A DNA stretch of 64,000 nucleotides, from positions 112,716 to 176,715 of the forward strand of contig NZ_SDEB01000007.1 of the NCBI RefSeq assembly GCF_004522175.1, read 5' to 3'. The stretch comes from Paracoccus ravus (GTDB lineage Bacteria; Pseudomonadota; Alphaproteobacteria; Rhodobacterales; Rhodobacteraceae). Positions 60,594-64,000 of the stretch are shown piece after piece; the stretch's first letter is position 1; each line of letters begins with the position of its first letter. The position numbers and the translations under genes were made by a program. Below the pieces are notes generated by a model that saw only the letters and a program-made list of their open reading frames with translations, had not been told where the DNA came from and ran no database searches.

Positions 60594-61253
60594 ATGCTGA
60601 CCATTTACGGCGTAACCCGTTCCCGCGCCTCGCGCATCATATGGCTGTGCCACGAATTGGGCCTGCCCTTCCGGCAAGTGCCGGTGATCCAGGCCTATCG
60701 GCTGGCCGATCCCAAGGCCCCTGACGCGCCTCAGAACACGCGATCGGAAAGCTTCCTGAAGCTCTCTCCCGCCGGGGCGATCCCGGTCATGCGCGACGGC
60801 GATCTGGTCGTGTCGGAATCGCTTGCTTGCACCATGCATCTGGCGCGCACACATGGACAGCCCTATGGCCCGGCCGACCCGACCGAGGACGCCTTGATGC
60901 TGCAATGGAGCTTTTACGCGGCCACCTCGGTCGAGCAGGACGCGCTGACCATCCTGTTCCTTCACAAGCAGGGTCAGATCCAGTCGGGCGCGGATCAGGC
61001 CGCCGTCGCCAATGCCTCGGAACGGCTGATCCGCCCTCTGGCGGTTCTCGAGGATCATCTTGCGCGCAATGGCTATCTCGTCGGCGGCCGCTTTACCGTG
61101 GCCGACCTGAACATGGCCGAGGTGATCCGCTATGCGCAGGGCCATCATGCCCTCTTGGATCAGTTCCCCGGCGTGACGGCCTGGCTCAATGATTGCCAGG
61201 CTCGTCCGGCATTTCGCAAGATGTGGAATGAACGTCTGGCCGAGCCCGAGTGA
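60594..61253 (+). CDS. glutathione S-transferase
   Basis: A 219-residue GST with an N-terminal thioredoxin fold (LTIYGVTRSRASRIIWLCHE, LSPAGAIPVMRDGDLVVSES) and an all-helical C-terminal domain. The early Ser/Arg cluster (RSRAS) provides the likely GSH-activating residue. The ATG at 60594 has GGAGG upstream. Substrate unknown. A hairpin (61258-61283) follows without a T-tract. Confidence 0.9.
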   Translation: MLTIYGVTRSRASRIIWLCHELGLPFRQVPVIQAYRLADPKAPDAPQNTRSESFLKLSPAGAIPVMRDGDLVVSESLACTMHLARTHGQPYGPADPTEDALMLQWSFYAATSVEQDALTILFLHKQGQIQSGADQAAVANASERLIRPLAVLEDHLARNGYLVGGRFTVADLNMAEVIRYAQGHHALLDQFPGVTAWLNDCQARPAFRKMWNERLAEPE

Positions 61254-61488
61254 CGAAATCGCGGCGGCATCGACCGCCGCGATCCACTCGTGAACAAGTT
61301 ACTCGTTACCGTCACCATGCTGCGCGATCTTCACGCCCCGCGCCTTGATCCGCGTCAAAGCGCCGCGTTGAATCCCCCGCGCAGGCTACCATCCTTAGCG
61401 GTTTCCGATTCTCGCGACGCTTCCCCTTGCCCCGGATCCCCCGAGCGTGAGATAAACCCGCCTCAGAAGAACAAGACGAGCAGGTGCG

Positions 61489-63459
61489 ATGGCAGACGAT
61501 CTCTTCCCGGTCTCGGACAAGGCAACCGAGAGCTATTCGGCCGCCTCCATCGAGGTGCTCGAGGGGCTTGAGCCCGTCCGCAAGCGTCCCGGCATGTATA
61601 TCGGCGGCACCGATGAGCGCGCGCTTCACCACCTTGTCGCCGAGATCCTCGACAACTCGATGGACGAGGCCGTCGCGGGCCACGCCTCGCGCATCGAGGT
61701 CGAACTTTGCGCCGATTATTCGGTCATCGTCCGCGACAATGGCCGCGGCATCCCGATCGACCCGCATCCGAAATTCCCCGGCAAATCCGCGCTGGAAGTG
61801 ATCCTTTGCACCCTTCACGCGGGCGGCAAGTTCTCGGGCGACGCCTACCAGACCTCGGGCGGCCTTCACGGCGTCGGCGCGTCGGTAGTGAACGCGCTTT
61901 CCGACAGCATGGTCGTGCAGGTCGCGCGCAACAAGGAACTGTTCCAGCAAAGCTTCTCGCGCGGCATCCCGCAGGGCCCGGTCGAGAAGGTCGGCGCCGC
62001 CCCGAACCGCCGCGGCACCACCGTGACCTTCCATGCCGACGAGCAGATCTTCGGCCATCACCGCTTCAAGCCCGCGCGGCTTCTGAAGATGGTGAAGTCC
62101 AAGGCCTATCTGTTCTCGGGCGTCGAGATCCGCTGGAAATCCGAGATCGACGACGGCGAGACCCCCTGCGAGGCGACCTTCCACTTCCCCGGTGGCCTTG
62201 CCGATTACCTGACCGAGACTTTGGGCAAATCCTCGACCTATGCCGACCGCCCCTTTGCGGGTTCGGTGGATTTCAAGGAAAAGTTCAACGTCCCCGGAAA
62301 GGTCGACTGGGCGATCAACTGGACGCCTGCCCGCGACGGCTTCATCCAGTCTTACTGTAACACCGTCCCCACCCCCGAGGGCGGTACCCACGAAGCCGGT
62401 TTCTGGTCCGCGATCCTCAAGGGCATCCGCGGCTATGGCGAGCTGATCAACAACAAAAAGGCCGCCAACATCACCCGCGAGGACCTGCTGACCGGCGGCT
62501 GCGCGCTGGTGTCCTGCTTCATCCGCGAGCCGGAATTTGTCGGCCAGACCAAGGACCGGCTTGCCACGACCGAGGCCACGCGTCTGGTCGAAGGCGCGGT
62601 GCGCGACCATTTCGACAACTGGCTCGCGGCGGATACGAAATCGGCGGGCGCGATCCTCGATTTCCTGATCCTGCGCGCCGAGGAACGCCTGCGCCGCAAG
62701 CAGGAAAAGGAAACCGCCCGCAAGACCGCGACGAAGAAGCTGCGCCTGCCCGGCAAGCTGGTCGACTGCTCGGCCACCAACCGCGACGGGACCGAGCTTT
62801 TCATCGTCGAGGGCGACTCGGCAGGTGGCTCGGCCAAGATGGCGCGCGAGCGCCAGACCCAGGCCCTGCTGCCCCTGCGCGGCAAGATCCTGAACGTGCT
62901 GGGCGCGGCCAGCTCGAAGCTGGGCTCCAACCAGGAGATCAACGACCTCTGCCAGGCGCTCGGCGTCAGCATGGGCTCGAAGTTCAACGTCGAGGACCTG
63001 CGCTACGACAAGGTCATCATCATGACCGATGCCGATGTCGACGGAGCCCACATCGCCTCGCTCCTGATGACCTTCTTCTTCACCCAGATGCGCCCGCTGA
63101 TCGACAAGGGGCATCTCTACCTGGCCTGCCCGCCGCTCTACCGCCTGACGCAAGGCGCGCATCGCGTCTATGTCGCCGACGACGCCGAGAAAGAGGCGAT
63201 GCTCGCCAAAGGTCTTGGCGGCAAGGGCAAGATCGACGTGCAGCGCTTCAAGGGTCTGGGCGAGATGGACGCCAAGGACCTCAAGGACACGACGATGAAC
63301 CCCAAGACGCGCAAGCTGATCCGGGTCTCGATCGACGAGGACGAAGGCGGCGAGACCGGCGATCTGGTCGAGCGCCTGATGGGCAAGAAGCCCGAGCTTC
63401 GCTTCCAGTTCATCCAGGAAAACGCGCAATTCGCCGATACCGAGAATCTCGACGTCTAA
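61489..63459 (+). CDS. parE: DNA topoisomerase IV subunit B
   Basis: A 656-residue ATPase/TOPRIM subunit that decatenates daughter chromosomes with ParC. The GHKL ATPase motifs are [22 protein letters not shown] and [15 protein letters not shown]. The TOPRIM domain is E441 [10 protein letters not shown], then DADVD at 514-518. It lacks the long C-terminal insert of gammaproteobacterial GyrB, consistent with ParE. parC is not in the window. Confidence 0.95.
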   Translation: MADDLFPVSDKATESYSAASIEVLEGLEPVRKRPGMYIGGTDERALHHLVAEILDNSMDEAVAGHASRIEVELCADYSVIVRDNGRGIPIDPHPKFPGKSALEVILCTLHAGGKFSGDAYQTSGGLHGVGASVVNALSDSMVVQVARNKELFQQSFSRGIPQGPVEKVGAAPNRRGTTVTFHADEQIFGHHRFKPARLLKMVKSKAYLFSGVEIRWKSEIDDGETPCEATFHFPGGLADYLTETLGKSSTYADRPFAGSVDFKEKFNVPGKVDWAINWTPARDGFIQSYCNTVPTPEGGTHEAGFWSAILKGIRGYGELINNKKAANITREDLLTGGCALVSCFIREPEFVGQTKDRLATTEATRLVEGAVRDHFDNWLAADTKSAGAILDFLILRAEERLRRKQEKETARKTATKKLRLPGKLVDCSATNRDGTELFIVEGDSAGGSAKMARERQTQALLPLRGKILNVLGAASSKLGSNQEINDLCQALGVSMGSKFNVEDLRYDKVIIMTDADVDGAHIASLLMTFFFTQMRPLIDKGHLYLACPPLYRLTQGAHRVYVADDAEKEAMLAKGLGGKGKIDVQRFKGLGEMDAKDLKDTTMNPKTRKLIRVSIDEDEGGETGDLVERLMGKKPELRFQFIQENAQFADTENLDV

Positions 63460-63460
63460 G

Positions 63461-63793
63461 ATGACCCTGCTCGCGCCGCTCGCCATCTACCTGCTGGCGG
63501 CGCTTGCCGAAATCGCCGGCTGCTTCGCCTTCTGGGCGTGGCTGCGGCTGGGCCGCTCTGCCCTGTGGCTTCTGCCGGGCATGCTGTCCTTGGCACTCTT
63601 CGCCTGGCTCCTGACCCGCATTGACGTAGACTACTCCGGCCGCGTCTATGCCGCCTATGGCGGGATCTATGTCCTCACCTGCCTTGGCTGGCTCTGGCTC
63701 ACCGAAGGCCAAATCCCCACCCGCTGGGACCTGCTGGGCGGAGGGCTATTCGTGCTGGGAACCGTGGTGGTGCTGGTCGGGGCAAGGGGGTAG
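63461..63793 (+). CDS. YnfA-family (UPF0060) membrane protein
   Basis: A 110-residue, four-helix small membrane protein. [40 protein letters not shown] and the ending VLVGARG match UPF0060. The family resembles SMR transporters. It begins one base after the parE stop. The coding end sits exactly where the decayed IS5 homology begins, but the C terminus looks intact. Confidence 0.93.
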   Translation: MTLLAPLAIYLLAALAEIAGCFAFWAWLRLGRSALWLLPGMLSLALFAWLLTRIDVDYSGRVYAAYGGIYVLTCLGWLWLTEGQIPTRWDLLGGGLFVLGTVVVLVGARG

Positions 63794-64000
63794 CATCGGC
63801 GGTGACGCTGCCGATCTGCTCTTGCGCCGGGATCTGTTTGATCAGTTCGGGTAACACCGGCGCATCGCCGATGGGGCTTTCTGTGATCAGGCCCGAGCGA
63901 CCATGGCAAACGCGCCGTTTCGCGCCGCCATGGCTGCGGGCGTGCCACGCGCCTTCACCCTCGCGCTTGATGCCCTTCGCCCGCTCGCTCGAACCGGTGG
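63794..64000 (-). pseudogene. decayed IS5-family transposase, continuing off the right edge
   Basis: Minus strand reads GIKREGEGAWHARSHGGAKRRV, then after a gap SPIGDAPVLPELIKQIP and [10 protein letters not shown]. These match the conserved DDE region of IS5/IS903-type transposases (STGIKVEGEGEWHARKHGG...KRRVWRK..., ...IGDAPMLPELLDQIP, ...SVTADGAYDT). About 20 residues between the two blocks are missing. The match stops at TADA, where ynfA ends, so the C-terminal third is also lost. A broken relic, not an active element. Confidence 0.72.

Noticed and set aside
61258..61283. Hairpin after the GST gene as a terminator
   Set aside because: The 10-bp stem is good but no T-tract follows, so intrinsic termination is not supported.
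61312..63486. Minus-strand 724-codon frame opposite parE
   Set aside because: Antisense to a complete ParE; no recognisable domain.
63903..64000. Plus-strand ATG frame running off the right edge
   Set aside because: It is antisense to the IS5 transposase relic, whose match to known transposases is clear.

Overview
The window is a GC-rich chromosomal stretch from an alphaproteobacterium, most likely a Rhodobacteraceae member close to Paracoccus. The genus is an inference. It rests on the conserved family-level gene order (pccB / small protein / pccA / methylmalonyl-CoA mutase; Suv3-type helicase / S4 protein / ferredoxin / CarD) and on several small proteins that resemble families I know mainly from Rhodobacterales (DUF6456-, DUF6477- and DUF6497-like). 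Most of the window is ordinary core genome, densely packed with many start/stop overlaps. No rRNA operon, CRISPR array or complete transposon is visible.

Layout. 1-3.5 kb: end of miaA, an AraC-type regulator, and ppx-rlmE on the minus strand. 3.6-8.3 kb: a plus-strand run of a 58-aa membrane protein, a VWA protein, an M48 protease, a membrane alpha/beta-hydrolase-like protein and a cytochrome P450. 8.3-11.7 kb (minus): M32 carboxypeptidase, heme A synthase CtaA, TrmJ. 11.8-14.1 kb: thiE-like gene and guaA with a clear terminator. 14.3-17.05 kb: a three-gene accessory cassette (small beta-rich protein, Ig/LamG-like protein, SGNH/sialate-esterase-like protein), followed by an IS3-family remnant and tRNA-Val(CAC). 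17.7-22.1 kb: HU-like protein, lon, csbD-like gene, tRNA-Leu(CAA), lipA. 22.3-25.6 kb: a DUF6456-type HTH protein, a divergent DUF6477-like gene and a HerA-like ATPase. 25.6-28.4 kb: an intergenic region with two strong terminators and probable small RNAs, then an IalB-family protein and a DegP-type protease. 29-32.3 kb (minus): 5-FCL, mgtE, hisN and a PraR-like regulator.

32.5-46.97 kb carries a quinone oxidoreductase, a BI-1 protein, a sulfotransferase-like protein and the propionyl-CoA to succinyl-CoA module (pccB, pccA, methylmalonyl-CoA mutase) interspersed with tiny lipoproteins and small unknown proteins. It ends with a GNAT, a glycosyltransferase-like protein and a HEPN-like protein. 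47-55.6 kb: homoserine dehydrogenase, a GntR regulator, a YgjP-type metallopeptidase, a TIGR02300 protein, CarD, ferredoxin FdxA, S4 protein, the large helicase and a TPR lipoprotein or secreted protein. 55.7-63.8 kb: SCP2-like protein, lysophospholipase-like hydrolase, oligoendopeptidase F, GNAT, M19 dipeptidase, GST, parE and ynfA. The window closes in a decayed IS5-family transposase.

The best candidates for something not yet described are: the 14.3-17.05 kb cassette next to tRNA-Val; the RX4H (HEPN-like) protein at 46.4-47.0 kb; the paired small-RNA-like elements at 25.69-25.93 kb; and the orphan minus-strand transcription unit at 28.58-28.9 kb. None can be confirmed without homology or expression data.
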